DNA of 48,270 nucleotides from an uncultured Elusimicrobiales bacterium (GCA_944324095.1 CALUUY010000006.1:1-48270); one strand, 5' to 3'; positions 8,105-16,680 are shown, numbered from the stretch's first letter. The notes: generated by a model not told the origin, from the letters alone. Numbers and translations are program-made.

Positions 8105-9313
8105 ATGACTTTGCAATTAAGTAAACTGGCCGGATTGATTGGCGATTCGCCCACTCTTAAAATAAATGCCCAGGCCCGCGCTTTAAAAGCAGCCGGGGAA
8201 CCGCTTATCCATTTAGGCGGTGGGGAGCCTACTTACCCGGCCCCGCAGGCCGCGGTGCAAGCCATAGAGAAAAAAGCCGCTTCCCGCAAAATAAAATATA
8301 CGCCTTCCAGCGGTACGCCGGAATTAAAAAAGGCAGTGCTTTCTTATACGTTTGCGCATTATGGGCGGCAGTATGAAGTGGCGGATGTGATTATCAGCGC
8401 CGGCGCCAAACAGGCTTTGTATAATTTTTTGCTGGCGGCGGTTGACCCGGGGGACGAGGTTGTTTTTCCGGCTCCGTATTGGGTCAGCTACCCGGAAATG
8501 GTGCGTATGGCGGGGGGCGTGCCCGTAGCCGTACGCCCGGCAGACGGAGTAATGGTAACCGCGCAGGAGACAAAAGCGGCGGTTACGCCTAAAACCAAGG
8601 CTATTATCATTAACAGCCCGTGTAATCCGTCTGGCCAAATTTTCCCGGAAGATTTTATTCGTCAAATCGTCCAATTTGCCGAAAAAGAAAACATCTTTTT
8701 AGTGATGGACGATATTTACCACCAACTGGTGTTTGACGGCGCCCAGGTGCCTAATCCCTGTGCTTATGCTCAAAAAGGGGAAAACCTGGTTATTATTAAC
8801 GGGGTGTCCAAACTATATGGCTTAACCGGGCTTAGAATAGGTTGGGCCGTGTGTGCCAATAAAGATTTAATTAAAGCAATGGGTAAAATGCAGGCGCAGA
8901 GCACGTCTTGCAATGGTGACGTGTCCGAAGCGGCTGCCGCGGCGGCCTTAACCGGCAGCCAAGACTGTGTGCAGGATATGTGTAGTGTATTGCAGGCCAA
9001 CCGCGATGCTTTGCTGGCTGAACTGGCCGCCATACCGCATATAAAAGTGCTTAAGCCGCAGGGTACTTTTTATTCGTTTGCAGATTTTAGTTATTATAAT
9101 ACGGACTCGGAAGCCTTGGCCCAGTATTTGCTGGACAAAGCTTTAGTGGCCGTAGTGCCCGGCAAGCCCTTTGGGCTGGACGGGCATTTGCGCATCAGTT
9201 TTTGTGCGGACCGCGACAGCGTGGTGGAGGGAGTGCGCCGCATACGCTGGGCGTTGGATAAAACCGCTCCGAACGAAATTAAAATCGGGGATAAATTAGT
9301 AAAGAGGGATTAA
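8105..9313 (+). CDS. Class I/II PLP-dependent aminotransferase (aspartate aminotransferase type)
   Basis: 402 residues, typical for fold-type I aspartate aminotransferases (about 390-400). SAGAKQALYN binds the cofactor phosphate, NSPCNPSG carries the Asn that contacts the PLP ring, and Lys236 in NGVSKLYGLTGLRIGW forms the Schiff base. The C-terminal RISF arginine would bind the alpha-carboxylate. pckA follows with only one base between, so aspartate-derived oxaloacetate can pass straight to PEP carboxykinase, or the reverse. A short agagga site precedes the ATG. Substrate range beyond aspartate cannot be told. Confidence 0.9.
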   Translation: MTLQLSKLAGLIGDSPTLKINAQARALKAAGEPLIHLGGGEPTYPAPQAAVQAIEKKAASRKIKYTPSSGTPELKKAVLSYTFAHYGRQYEVADVIISAGAKQALYNFLLAAVDPGDEVVFPAPYWVSYPEMVRMAGGVPVAVRPADGVMVTAQETKAAVTPKTKAIIINSPCNPSGQIFPEDFIRQIVQFAEKENIFLVMDDIYHQLVFDGAQVPNPCAYAQKGENLVIINGVSKLYGLTGLRIGWAVCANKDLIKAMGKMQAQSTSCNGDVSEAAAAAALTGSQDCVQDMCSVLQANRDALLAELAAIPHIKVLKPQGTFYSFADFSYYNTDSEALAQYLLDKALVAVVPGKPFGLDGHLRISFCADRDSVVEGVRRIRWALDKTAPNEIKIGDKLVKRD

Positions 9314-9314
9314 T

Positions 9315-10931
9315 ATGAACAGAAAAAACGCTGCGCCGGATTTTTTTAAACCGGATTACGGTTTAGAGAATGCCGGTATCAAAACCAACAAAACCGTATA
9401 TTGGAACTATTCCACCCCGGCTTTGTATCAGGAAGCTGTGGAACGGCAGGAAGCCAACATCGTGGCAGGCGGCCCCTTGTGCGTAAGCACCGGTAAACAT
9501 ACCGGCCGCAGCCCCAATGACCGCTTCTTTGTGGAAACCAAAGACATTGAGGGGAAACTTTTTTATAATAAGAGCAATAAAGGCATTAAGCCGGAATTTT
9601 ACGATAAAATCTTCGCTAAAGTGCAGGCTTATGTAGCCGATAAGGAACTGTTTGTGCGGGATGCGTATGTAGGTTCCAGCGAAGCCTCCCGCTTAAAAGT
9701 GCGCGCCATTACCGAATGCGCCTGGACGAACCTGTTTGTAAAAAATATGTTCATTGAACCGGCCAAAGAAGAGTTGAAATCCTTCGTGCCGGAATTTACG
9801 CTTATCTGCCTGCCTAAAATGAAGGTGGATCCCGCCACCGACGGCACTAACTCCGAAACCGCCATTTTGATTAACTTTGAAAAGAAAATGGTGTTAGTTA
9901 TCGGCAGTGAATACGGCGGTGAAAACAAAAAAGCTTTGTTTACGGTAATGAACTATCTGCTGCCGCAGAAAGGCATTATGACGATGCACTGCTCCGCCAA
10001 TGTGGGCTCCAATAACGACAGCGCCATCTTCTTTGGTCTGTCCGGCACGGGTAAAACCACCCTGTCTGCGGACGTAACCCGCGGTTTAATTGGCGACGAT
10101 GAACACGGCTGGGATGCCGAGGGCGTGTTTAACTTTGAAGGCGGCTGCTATGCCAAGGTAATTAAACTGAGCCAAGAGGCGGAACCGCAAATTTATTCCA
10201 CCACTCAGCGTTTTGGTACCGTGCTGGAAAACGTGGTTTTTGACCCGCAAACCGGCAAGTTGGATTTGGATGATGACACCTTGACCGAAAACACTCGCGC
10301 CTGCTACCCGCTTAACTTCATCAGCAACGCGGTGGAAAGCGAACGGGCCGATCATCCCAAAAACATCATTTTCTTAACTTGTGATGCGTTTGGCGTAATG
10401 CCGCCCATTTCCAAACTCAGCCCCGACCAGGCCCTCTATCACTTTATCAGCGGTTACACCGCCAAAGTGGCCGGTACGGAAAAAGGCGTAAAAGAACCCA
10501 CCAGCACGTTCTCTACCTGCTTTGGCGGGCCGTTTATGCCGTTGCATCCGTCCGTGTATGCGGAACTGTTGAAAAAGAAAATTAAAGAGCATAATGTGGA
10601 CTGCTGGTTGGTAAACACCGGCTGGACGGGCGGCCCTTACGGCGTGGGCAAGCGTATCAGCATTAAATACACGCGTGCCTTGCTTAACGCCGCTTTGGAC
10701 GGCAAACTGGCCAAAGTTCATTTTATTACGGACCCGGTTTTCGGCTTCCAAATCCCGACGGAATGCGAAGGCGTCCCCTCTGAGATTTTGAACCCCGCCA
10801 ACCTGTGGGCCGATAAAGCCGCCTATATGGAAAAATATCAGGCGTTGGCTAAATCTTTCATTGAAAACTTCAAAAAATACGAGGACGGCTGCTCTGCCGA
10901 AGTATTGGCTGCGGCGCCCAAAGTAAAATAA
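9315..10931 (+). CDS. pckA: Phosphoenolpyruvate carboxykinase (ATP)
   Basis: 538 residues, normal for the ATP-dependent enzyme (about 530-540). The kinase P-loop is GLSGTGKT (241-248), followed by LSAD and IGDDEHGW (metal-binding Asp residues). CSANVG, RYPLNFI-like 'CYPLNFISNA' and GGPFMPLHPSVYA are further family motifs. It interconverts oxaloacetate plus ATP with PEP, CO2 and ADP. In fermenters it often runs in the PEP-carboxylating, ATP-forming direction. It sits one base after the aminotransferase and ends at a hairpin, so the two form a two-gene operon joining amino-acid nitrogen to C4 metabolism. Confidence 0.97.
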   Translation: MNRKNAAPDFFKPDYGLENAGIKTNKTVYWNYSTPALYQEAVERQEANIVAGGPLCVSTGKHTGRSPNDRFFVETKDIEGKLFYNKSNKGIKPEFYDKIFAKVQAYVADKELFVRDAYVGSSEASRLKVRAITECAWTNLFVKNMFIEPAKEELKSFVPEFTLICLPKMKVDPATDGTNSETAILINFEKKMVLVIGSEYGGENKKALFTVMNYLLPQKGIMTMHCSANVGSNNDSAIFFGLSGTGKTTLSADVTRGLIGDDEHGWDAEGVFNFEGGCYAKVIKLSQEAEPQIYSTTQRFGTVLENVVFDPQTGKLDLDDDTLTENTRACYPLNFISNAVESERADHPKNIIFLTCDAFGVMPPISKLSPDQALYHFISGYTAKVAGTEKGVKEPTSTFSTCFGGPFMPLHPSVYAELLKKKIKEHNVDCWLVNTGWTGGPYGVGKRISIKYTRALLNAALDGKLAKVHFITDPVFGFQIPTECEGVPSEILNPANLWADKAAYMEKYQALAKSFIENFKKYEDGCSAEVLAAAPKVK

Positions 10932-10946
10932 AGTTTTTAGGTTCGG

Positions 10947-10985
10947 GCCCCTTTGTGGTAAATACTGCTTACAAAGGGGCTCTAA
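10947..10985 (+). terminator. Terminator-like hairpin after pckA
   Basis: 10-bp perfect stem (gcccctttgt at 10947-10956 with 10971-10980) and a 14-base loop. The downstream T content is low (tctaaatat), so it may be a weak terminator or an RNA-stabilising stem. Confidence 0.5.
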
Positions 10986-11057
10986 ATATACTAAAATTTA
11001 TAAAACAGATTAAAGCAGTGCGGTACCTTGTACCGTAGAAATAGGAGAATGAACATT

Positions 11058-11315
11058 ATGGCAAAAGCAAATGCAAAATTTATGGCACCTTTAACCCCCA
11101 GCGCTGAATTGGCAGTTATCGTAGGCTCTGCCGCTTTGCCCCGCACCGAAGTTGTAAAAAAGATGTGGGACTATATTAAAAAGAACGGCTTGCAGGATGC
11201 CAAAAACAAACGCATGATCAACGCTGATGACAAATTGGCCGCCATTTTTGAAGGCAAAAAACAAATCAGCATGTTTGATATGAGCAAATACATTTCCAAA
11301 CACTTGTCCAAATAA
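11058..11315 (+). CDS. SWIB/MDM2 domain protein
   Basis: 85 residues, almost all SWIB domain: 'MAPLTPSAELAVIVG' then 'LPRTEVVKKMWDYIKKNGLQD', 'KRMINADDKLAAIF' and 'SMFDMSKYISKHL'. SWIB domains in eukaryotes belong to chromatin remodelers. Stand-alone bacterial copies occur in Chlamydiae and some other phyla and are thought to bind DNA or topoisomerase; the role here is inferred. The ATG at 11058 is favoured over the one at 11049, because AGGAG (11043-11047) is too close to the latter. The gene stands alone between hairpins and probably has its own promoter. The strong SD and short length suggest high expression. Confidence 0.92.
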   Translation: MAKANAKFMAPLTPSAELAVIVGSAALPRTEVVKKMWDYIKKNGLQDAKNKRMINADDKLAAIFEGKKQISMFDMSKYISKHLSK

Positions 11316-11336
11316 TAAAACGGAAAACTTGCTTTT

Positions 11337-11363
11337 AAAACCCGCCTTTACAGCGGGTTTTTT
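11337..11363 (+). terminator. Terminator of the SWIB gene
   Basis: 9-bp stem aaaacccgc/gcgggtttt (11337-11345 with 11353-11361) and a 7-base loop, ending in a T-run. Confidence 0.85.
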
Positions 11364-11408
11364 ATGTATAATAAAAGAACATTCTATGTAAAAGGAGATA
11401 TGCTTTGT

Positions 11409-11915
11409 ATGACTAATAAGACAGGTTTTACGTTGATTGAATTATTAGTTGTAGTTTTAATTATTGGTATATTGGCCAGCGTAGCGTTGCCTCAATATAC
11501 TTGGGCAGTAGAAAAATCCCGCACTAGCGAAGCGTGGACTACACTCAAAGCCATTAATGACGCTATTGCTATACATAATATGGAAGTTGGCCGTGAAGGG
11601 TGGGATACCACCACATTTGATGATTTGTCTTTGGGATTTAAAGACGAAAATGGAAACACCCCTACCGGGACCTCTTTCCAAACGAAAGATTTTGGGTATC
11701 AAATTACATCCGGCAGTCTGCCCGATCATGCCGTAGCATATAGAACTTTTAATGGAGTAGGGTACGTACTTTCTTTAGTAAATGGGAAAAAGGCTTGTAC
11801 TTCTTCCCTCGGAGGCAGTGCCACAAATGCAAAAGAGCTTTGCGCTAGATTAGTTGGAAATAACAATGGGACAAATTGTTACACCGGCAACGGAGAAACC
11901 TGCTGGACGGATTAA
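11409..11915 (+). CDS. Type IV pilin-like prepilin
   Basis: 168 residues. The class III leader MTNKTG is followed by [24 protein letters not shown], so prepilin peptidase would cut after Gly6 and methylate Phe. Glu5 of the mature protein is present. The C-terminal two-thirds form the globular head, with four cysteines towards the end (KKACTS, ELCARL, NCYTG, ETCWTD) that could make disulfides. Start 11409 is chosen at normal leader length, with aaaggag 11 bases upstream; an ATG at 11400 would be only 2 bases from it. The gene is a lone cistron between two terminators, without assembly genes. It could be a major pilin or a pseudopilin. Confidence 0.9.
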   Translation: MTNKTGFTLIELLVVVLIIGILASVALPQYTWAVEKSRTSEAWTTLKAINDAIAIHNMEVGREGWDTTTFDDLSLGFKDENGNTPTGTSFQTKDFGYQITSGSLPDHAVAYRTFNGVGYVLSLVNGKKACTSSLGGSATNAKELCARLVGNNNGTNCYTGNGETCWTD

Positions 11916-11936
11916 TGCTACTTGTGTCTTTTATAC

Positions 11937-11964
11937 AAACCCCGGCTTAGCCCGGGGTTTTTTA
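11937..11964 (+). terminator. Terminator of the pilin gene
   Basis: 9-bp stem aaaccccgg/ccggggttt (11937-11945 with 11952-11960) followed by T residues. It ends only 39 bases before the next start codon. Confidence 0.85.
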
Positions 11965-12002
11965 TGTAAATTTTACGCCTTCAAATTGTTACAATATACA
12001 GT

Positions 12003-12626
12003 ATGAAACATTCTTTGCCTAACGACGGTATGCGCCGTCTCATACAAGGCTACCGGGATTTTTTTAACGGCAATCCGGCCCGCAAAGGCTTTTGCGCCAT
12101 TCACGCGGAGCAGGTTGCCAGTTCCCAAAGCCCTCATTCAATGATTATCAGCTGTTTTGACAGCCGTGTCTGCCCCGAGGCTATTTTTAATACGCACGAC
12201 GGGCACGTTTGTATTCACCGCAATATGCTCAACCAAGTGTGTGACAGAGACGAATCGATGGTGGCTTCTCTTCGTTTTGCGCTGGAGGCATTAAAAGTGC
12301 AAAATATCGTTATTTTAGGGCATAGCGATTGCAACGCCGTACAAAAGCTGCGCCATTTGGAAAGCCTTACTCCGCAAATTCGCGCTTGGCTGGAGCGCAG
12401 CCACACCTGTTACCGCGGAAACACGGTGGACGAAGCTGTAAAAAATAACGTGTTAGACCAGCTGGCCCATTTACGTCAAATCCCGTTTGTAGCTCAGGCC
12501 GTGCAGGAAGGAAAGGTGAATTTGGAAGGACTCTTCTTCCGTATTCACGACGGCGGCTTGGAACGCTTTGACCCGGCTGTGCAAAGTTGGTACACCGTAA
12601 ACACGCAGGGGGCGGCTGATGAGTGA
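12003..12626 (+). CDS. Beta-class carbonic anhydrase
   Basis: 207 residues. Zinc ligands and catalytic dyad are plain: Cys51 and the Asp53-Arg55 pair in SCFDSRV, then His107 and Cys110 in GHSDCNA. It hydrates CO2 to bicarbonate in the cytoplasm. It could feed carboxylation reactions such as the PEP carboxykinase nearby. No Shine-Dalgarno precedes the ATG; TACAAT ends 7 bases before it, so the mRNA may be leaderless. The stop overlaps the start of the PTS gene by 8 bases, an unexpected operon partner. Confidence 0.93.
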   Translation: MKHSLPNDGMRRLIQGYRDFFNGNPARKGFCAIHAEQVASSQSPHSMIISCFDSRVCPEAIFNTHDGHVCIHRNMLNQVCDRDESMVASLRFALEALKVQNIVILGHSDCNAVQKLRHLESLTPQIRAWLERSHTCYRGNTVDEAVKNNVLDQLAHLRQIPFVAQAVQEGKVNLEGLFFRIHDGGLERFDPAVQSWYTVNTQGAADE

Positions 12627-13992
12627 GGAGTTTGCGGCTTTTTATAAAGATTTCGTCCGTATTGCCGGCGGGGAAGAAAACATAGCCACTCTGGGCGCTT
12701 GTATGACGCGCTTGCGGTTTACGCTAAAAAAACAGGACGGGCTGGATTTGCAGCAGTTTAAACAGTTGCCCGGTGTGCTGGGGTATGTTTGTACCCAGGG
12801 GCAGCACCAGCTGGTGGTGGGAGCGTCTAAAGCGGGAAAATTGCTGGCGTATTGCCAATCCCGCCACGCTTTTGCTCCACTGGGTGAAGAAGCGGCGGCA
12901 GATGGCGGTTTGTCCAACGCTCAGGAAACCAAAAAGGCCGTGCGTAAAAAATATGCCAGCCGGTTGGGGCAAGTTTGCGCGCGGATAGGGAACATTTTTG
13001 TTCCGCTTATCCCGGCCTATATTGGCTGCGGTCTTATTTTGGGTATAGGCAACATTTTGGCGGAAACGGTGTTGGAAGGCAACCCCAATGCAGTGGGCTT
13101 GTTACAGGCCTTGGGAAACGGTATTTTTTTCTATTTAAATGCCATTGTGGGGTACAATGCCTCGCGCGAGTTTGGGGGCACGCCCGCTTTGGGGGCGGCT
13201 TTAGCCGGGGTGCTGAATATTCCTTCTTTGGCGGCAGTGAGTTTATTTGGAATGCAGTTGGTTCCAGGCAAAGGCGGGGTGATTGCGGTATTAGTAGTAT
13301 GTTGGGCGGCGTCATACGTGGAAAAGTTTTTCCGTTCGCGTATAAAAGGCAGTGCAGAGCTGTTTGTAACGCCTACGCTAACGATACTGCTGGTGGGGGT
13401 TGTTTCCTTGGCGGTTATACAGCCGGCGGCGGGCTGGTTTTCCGATAAGCTTGCACTGTGGACACAGCAAGCCTTAAAAACCGGGGGCTGGTTTACAGGG
13501 GCGTTATTAGGCGGCGGATTTTTGCCGCTGGTAATGTTGGGTGTACACCAAAGTTTGGTGCCGCTTCATCAGCAACTGGTGGATACGCTTGGCAATAATC
13601 CGCTTTTTCCCATTTTGTGTATGGCGGGTGCCGGGCAGGTGGGTGCCGGTTTGGCGGTTTTATTAAAAACCCAAAACGAGCGTTTGAAAACAGTGGCTAA
13701 AAACGCTTTGCCGGTAGGGCTTTTGGGCATTGGCGAGCCTCTTATTTACGGCGTTACCTTGCCCTTGTTTAGGCCGTTTGTGGCGGCTTGTATAGGGGCA
13801 GCAGCGGGCGGAGCAGTGACGGCTGCTTTGCACGTAACAGCGGCTATTCCGTTTGGCGTGTCCGGGGTGGTGATGTTTTTGGCTTTATCCAACCTGCACA
13901 GCGTTATTTTTTACGGGGTGGGGTTTGCGGTGGCCGTGGCTGTTGGGTTTGCAAGCGCTTGGAAGTTGGGGTTTGAAGACCCGCAAAACTAA
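12619..13992 (+). CDS. PTS sugar permease EIIBC, glucose superfamily (MurNAc/sucrose-like)
   Basis: 457 residues. The N-terminal EIIB domain (1-85) has its phospho-cysteine in ACMTRLRF (Cys28). A linker (about 86-110) leads to an EIIC domain with about ten membrane segments and the sugar-site motif GIGEPLIYGVTLPL. No EIIA domain is fused, so it must borrow EIIA from elsewhere. This motif and domain order resemble the MurNAc (MurP) and sucrose permeases. The GH3 hexosaminidase and DigH-like lipoprotein a few kb away make a peptidoglycan sugar plausible, but no MurQ etherase is in the window, so the substrate is open. Translation is probably coupled to the carbonic anhydrase. Confidence 0.88.
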   Translation: MSEEFAAFYKDFVRIAGGEENIATLGACMTRLRFTLKKQDGLDLQQFKQLPGVLGYVCTQGQHQLVVGASKAGKLLAYCQSRHAFAPLGEEAAADGGLSNAQETKKAVRKKYASRLGQVCARIGNIFVPLIPAYIGCGLILGIGNILAETVLEGNPNAVGLLQALGNGIFFYLNAIVGYNASREFGGTPALGAALAGVLNIPSLAAVSLFGMQLVPGKGGVIAVLVVCWAASYVEKFFRSRIKGSAELFVTPTLTILLVGVVSLAVIQPAAGWFSDKLALWTQQALKTGGWFTGALLGGGFLPLVMLGVHQSLVPLHQQLVDTLGNNPLFPILCMAGAGQVGAGLAVLLKTQNERLKTVAKNALPVGLLGIGEPLIYGVTLPLFRPFVAACIGAAAGGAVTAALHVTAAIPFGVSGVVMFLALSNLHSVIFYGVGFAVAVAVGFASAWKLGFEDPQN

Positions 13993-14016
13993 TTTTTGTA
14001 GTAAAAGTTAAACTGA

Positions 14017-14053
14017 CCCGGGCCTGCTTGGTAAAAGCAGGCCCGGGGTTTTT
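14017..14053 (+). terminator. Strong terminator after the PTS gene
   Basis: 13-bp GC-rich stem (14017-14029 with 14035-14047), 5-base loop and GTTTTT tail. It lies between convergent genes and ends the carbonic anhydrase-PTS unit. Confidence 0.9.
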
Positions 14054-14062
14054 GCTAGGTGA

Positions 14063-14896
14063 TTATTCCAAGTCCTCAGGTGAACGGCGAGCTGAAAACA
14101 CGTGTTTGAAGTCCGCCCGGCCTTGAATGTGTTCACGTTGGCAAAAATCGTTAATTTCTTCCTGCAAGCGGCGCCAGTAAGAAAGGTCTTGCTGTTCGTA
14201 AATAGATGAGTACAGCTCCAAATATTGCGGAAAATACAGCGAAATAAACACCATCACCCGCTTTTGGTAAGCGGGGCGCATATTTAAAGCATCAAAATGG
14301 TAGCGGTCTGTATAGGGGCGGGTAAGAGCAATGATTTCTTTCCAGTCCGTTATTTGCGGGAAAATGGGCGCTATGACTACCGCCGTAGAAAGGCCGTTTT
14401 CTTTTAACGTTTTAAGCGCGTTTAGTTTTTCTTGTACGGTGCCGGCGCAGGGTTCGGCCAGTTGGCGGAAACTTTCCTGCGCCGAAGAAAAAGACAGCGC
14501 CCCTTCAAAAGAAGGCAGTTTTTTAAATAAATCTATATCCCGCACAATAAGGGGGGATTTGGTAAGCATTTGTACGTGGGCTTGGCAAAAAACCAGTTGC
14601 TCCATTAGCTTGCGGGTAAGGCGGAATTCTTTTTCGTACGGGTTGTAGGCGTCTGTAACGGAGCTAAGCATTACGTGCGTATGAAAAAGCAGATACGGCC
14701 TAAGCGGCACGGGGCAGCGGCGCACGTCCAAAAACTCGCCCCAGGGCTCCGGGTGTGCGGTAAATTTTTTCATGTATTCCGCATAGCAATACACGCACTT
14801 ATGCGGGCAGCCCACGTACGGATTAATGGTATAGTCCACGCCGGGCAGTTTGGATTTAGACAGGTAGGTTTTAACGTTCACTTCGCCCAGTATCAT
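14063..14896 (-). CDS. SPL-family radical SAM protein
   Basis: 277 residues. The cluster motif is C30-x3-C34-x2-C37 (GCPHKCVYCYA), which holds a [4Fe-4S] cluster for cleaving S-adenosylmethionine. The LPGVDYTINPYVGC lead-in and later 'VMLSSVTDAYNPYE' and 'MLTKSPLIVRDIDL' stretches match the Rv2578c/spore-photoproduct-lyase-like group. True spore photoproduct lyase is not implied, since the organism shows no sporulation genes here. The substrate is unknown. It stands alone, convergent to the PTS gene. No Shine-Dalgarno is seen; TATAGT ends 8 bases before the ATG. Confidence 0.88.
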   Translation of the reverse strand: MILGEVNVKTYLSKSKLPGVDYTINPYVGCPHKCVYCYAEYMKKFTAHPEPWGEFLDVRRCPVPLRPYLLFHTHVMLSSVTDAYNPYEKEFRLTRKLMEQLVFCQAHVQMLTKSPLIVRDIDLFKKLPSFEGALSFSSAQESFRQLAEPCAGTVQEKLNALKTLKENGLSTAVVIAPIFPQITDWKEIIALTRPYTDRYHFDALNMRPAYQKRVMVFISLYFPQYLELYSSIYEQQDLSYWRRLQEEINDFCQREHIQGRADFKHVFSARRSPEDLE

Positions 14897-14904
14897 ATTT
14901 AGTT

Positions 14905-14910
14905 ACTATA
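14905..14910 (-). promoter_or_regulatory. -10 element of the radical SAM gene
   Basis: Minus-strand TATAGT (complement of 14905-14910), 8 bases before the ATG, with only a weak TTTCCC 17 bases further upstream. The distance implies a transcript starting at or next to the ATG. Confidence 0.35.
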
Positions 14911-15009
14911 CTATTTTGCCGGCGGAAGGGAAATAATCACTTTTATTTGTGTATCAAAATAGTTTTTATTATAATAAATTCAACAAAACCCCTGCGGGAG
15001 AATACATTT

Positions 15010-15462
15010 ATGCATACCTCTTTAATTGTTTTACTAGTATTGTTATTGGTTGTTTTTGTGGTTTGGAAAAATATGGACAGGCGCTCCCCGGAACAAAAAC
15101 GCGCTGATTTTGAGGCCCTTCAAGCCCGTGCCCAAGCCGGCGAAGAAGACGCCCAGTACCAATTGCTCCTGCTGTATTATACGGAAAAAGACCCGCAGTT
15201 TTTCCCCTTAGCCTTTAAATGGGCCTTGGTGGTGGCCCAAAAAGCAGAAGACCCCGGCGTTATGCTGCAGGTGGGCGAAATGTACGAACACGGCCACGGC
15301 ACCCCTCAAGACTTGAGCCAAGCCTTGGTGTGGTATGAGCGGGCCTTGTCGGCCGATACAGCCTTGGAAGGTAAATCGCCGTTATCTAAAGACGGGCATT
15401 TGTATTTGGAACAGCGCGTGATGGCCTTGCGCAAAGAACTGCCGGAAAATAAAGGCAATTAA
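15010..15462 (+). CDS. Membrane-anchored SEL1-repeat protein
   Basis: 150 residues from the ATG at 15010, which has GGGAGA 8 bases upstream; in-frame upstream codons lack a ribosome site and would put a charged stretch before the anchor. The N-terminal membrane helix (about 4-22) is followed by SEL1/TPR-like helices. The clearest repeat is 'VMLQVGEMYEHGHGTPQDLSQALVWYERAL' (SEL1 pattern: LG.MY..G.GV..D...A..WY..A). SEL1 repeats mediate protein-protein contacts; the partner is unknown. It is a lone gene with hairpins downstream. Confidence 0.8.
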   Translation: MHTSLIVLLVLLLVVFVVWKNMDRRSPEQKRADFEALQARAQAGEEDAQYQLLLLYYTEKDPQFFPLAFKWALVVAQKAEDPGVMLQVGEMYEHGHGTPQDLSQALVWYERALSADTALEGKSPLSKDGHLYLEQRVMALRKELPENKGN

Positions 15463-15602
15463 GTAGGCCACTTGGTAGGGGAGTATGGAGCCTTTGAAGA
15501 TGTAGCTTCCGTAAAGGTAGGCTCATCTGCTTTAAACCGGTTGGGGTGAAGGGCGTAATAATCAGTAGCCGGTTTTTTATTTATTAATTTTCTTTGTATA
15601 AG
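15463..15602 (+). other. Non-coding stretch with nested inverted repeats (possible structured RNA or 3' UTR)
   Basis: I see no gene. GAGCCT (15488-15493) pairs with AGGCTC (15519-15524), enclosing GAAG/CTTC (15496-15499 with 15506-15509). A second stem AAACCGG/CCGGTTT (15534-15540 with 15569-15575) has a 28-base loop and runs into TTTTTT, so it could terminate transcription. The whole may be the 3' UTR of the SEL1 gene or a small RNA; it matches no RNA family I recognise. Confidence 0.35.
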
Positions 15603-15631
15603 CTTCTTACACGCAGGTAAGAGGGCTTTTT
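15603..15631 (+). terminator. Terminator-like hairpin
   Basis: 8-bp stem CTTCTTAC/GTAAGAGG (15603-15610 with 15617-15624, one G-U) with a 6-base loop and GCTTTTT tail. Second possible stop for plus-strand transcription here. Confidence 0.6.
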
Positions 15632-15666
15632 AAATACATAAACAAACTTAAATGATTTTTGGCTTT

Positions 15667-15700
15667 AAAATACCCCGGGTGTATGCCCGGGGTATTTTTT
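15667..15700. terminator. Bidirectional terminator between convergent genes
   Basis: 12-bp stem aaataccccggg/cccggggtattt (15668-15679 with 15686-15697) with T-runs on both strands. It serves the SEL1 gene side and the minus-strand dehydrogenase, whose stop is 27 bases away. Confidence 0.9.
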
Positions 15701-15726
15701 AAAGGGTGTGGCTTGGGAAAGGCCTG

Positions 15727-16680
15727 CTACACAATTTGGTTTTGCGGGGTTTTTGCTTCCCATTTATGGATGTTTTCAAACACAATGCGGGCCCGGTGTG
15801 CCAGGGCTTCTTGTGTAAAAAAGCCAATATGCGGGCTGAGTATGGTGTGAGGAGCGTTTAGAAGCGGGGTGTCTGCCGCTAATGGAGGTTCCTGGTCAAA
15901 CACGTCAATACCGGCCCCGGCCAGCTGCCCTGTGCGTAAAGCGTGTGCCAAGGCCTGGGCATCCACCAACGGGCCGCGGGCGGTGTTGATAAGTACAGCA
16001 GTGGGCTTCATTAAAGCCAGTTCTTTGGCGCCCAATAAATGTTTGGTTTGCGCCGTGAGCGGTACATGCAGGGATACTACATCCGCTTGCGCGAGCAAAC
16101 GGGCCAGCGGCATGTATTCAACGCCTGCTTGCAATAACTCTTTGCGAGGGGTGCGGCTGTAGGCAATAACCCGGCAGCCAAATGCTGCGGCTAAACGGGC
16201 CGCGTGCGAGCCAATGGCGCCGGTTCCCACTATGCCAAATGTTTTTCCGTACAGTTCTTGCCCCAGCAGGCCGGTTTTGTCTTGGGCGTTTCGGGCGGCG
16301 TTGTCCGCCAAGACGGCGTGCCTAAATACGCTAAGCGCCAATAAGAGGGCTTGTTCAGCCGTGGCCCGGGTGGCGTATCCGGCAGCGTTACATACACAGA
16401 TACCGCGGGAGCGGGCGTAAGCCGTATCCAAATGATCTACCCCGGTAAAAGCTACACTGATGAGTTTTAAATGCGGGCATTTTTCCAATACAGCGCGTCC
16501 TAAGGGTTGGTTGGCAATAATCAGCACATCGGCCTCTTGGGCACGGGAAATTTGTTCCGCTTCGTCCACAGGGCGGGTATTGTAGGCCGTAAGGCGGTGT
16601 CCTTTGGTTTGTAATGGGCGGGATAAATCTTCTAATACGCTGTTGGGGATTCCCAACGGTTCTAAAACAACAATATTCAT
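15727..16680 (-). CDS. D-isomer-specific 2-hydroxyacid dehydrogenase
   Basis: 317 residues, normal length. The NAD-binding motif is GTGAIG (152-157). The catalytic set is Arg235 (NTARGPLVD), Glu264 (DQEPP) and His284 (SPHIGFFT). Family members reduce 2-oxoacids (pyruvate, hydroxypyruvate, phosphohydroxypyruvate) to D-2-hydroxyacids, or the reverse. No ACT domain is present, which argues against a regulated SerA. The gene begins 3 bases after the stop of the DigH-like gene and is probably cotranscribed with it. Substrate not resolved. Confidence 0.92.
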   Translation of the reverse strand: MNIVVLEPLGIPNSVLEDLSRPLQTKGHRLTAYNTRPVDEAEQISRAQEADVLIIANQPLGRAVLEKCPHLKLISVAFTGVDHLDTAYARSRGICVCNAAGYATRATAEQALLLALSVFRHAVLADNAARNAQDKTGLLGQELYGKTFGIVGTGAIGSHAARLAAAFGCRVIAYSRTPRKELLQAGVEYMPLARLLAQADVVSLHVPLTAQTKHLLGAKELALMKPTAVLINTARGPLVDAQALAHALRTGQLAGAGIDVFDQEPPLAADTPLLNAPHTILSPHIGFFTQEALAHRARIVFENIHKWEAKTPQNQIV

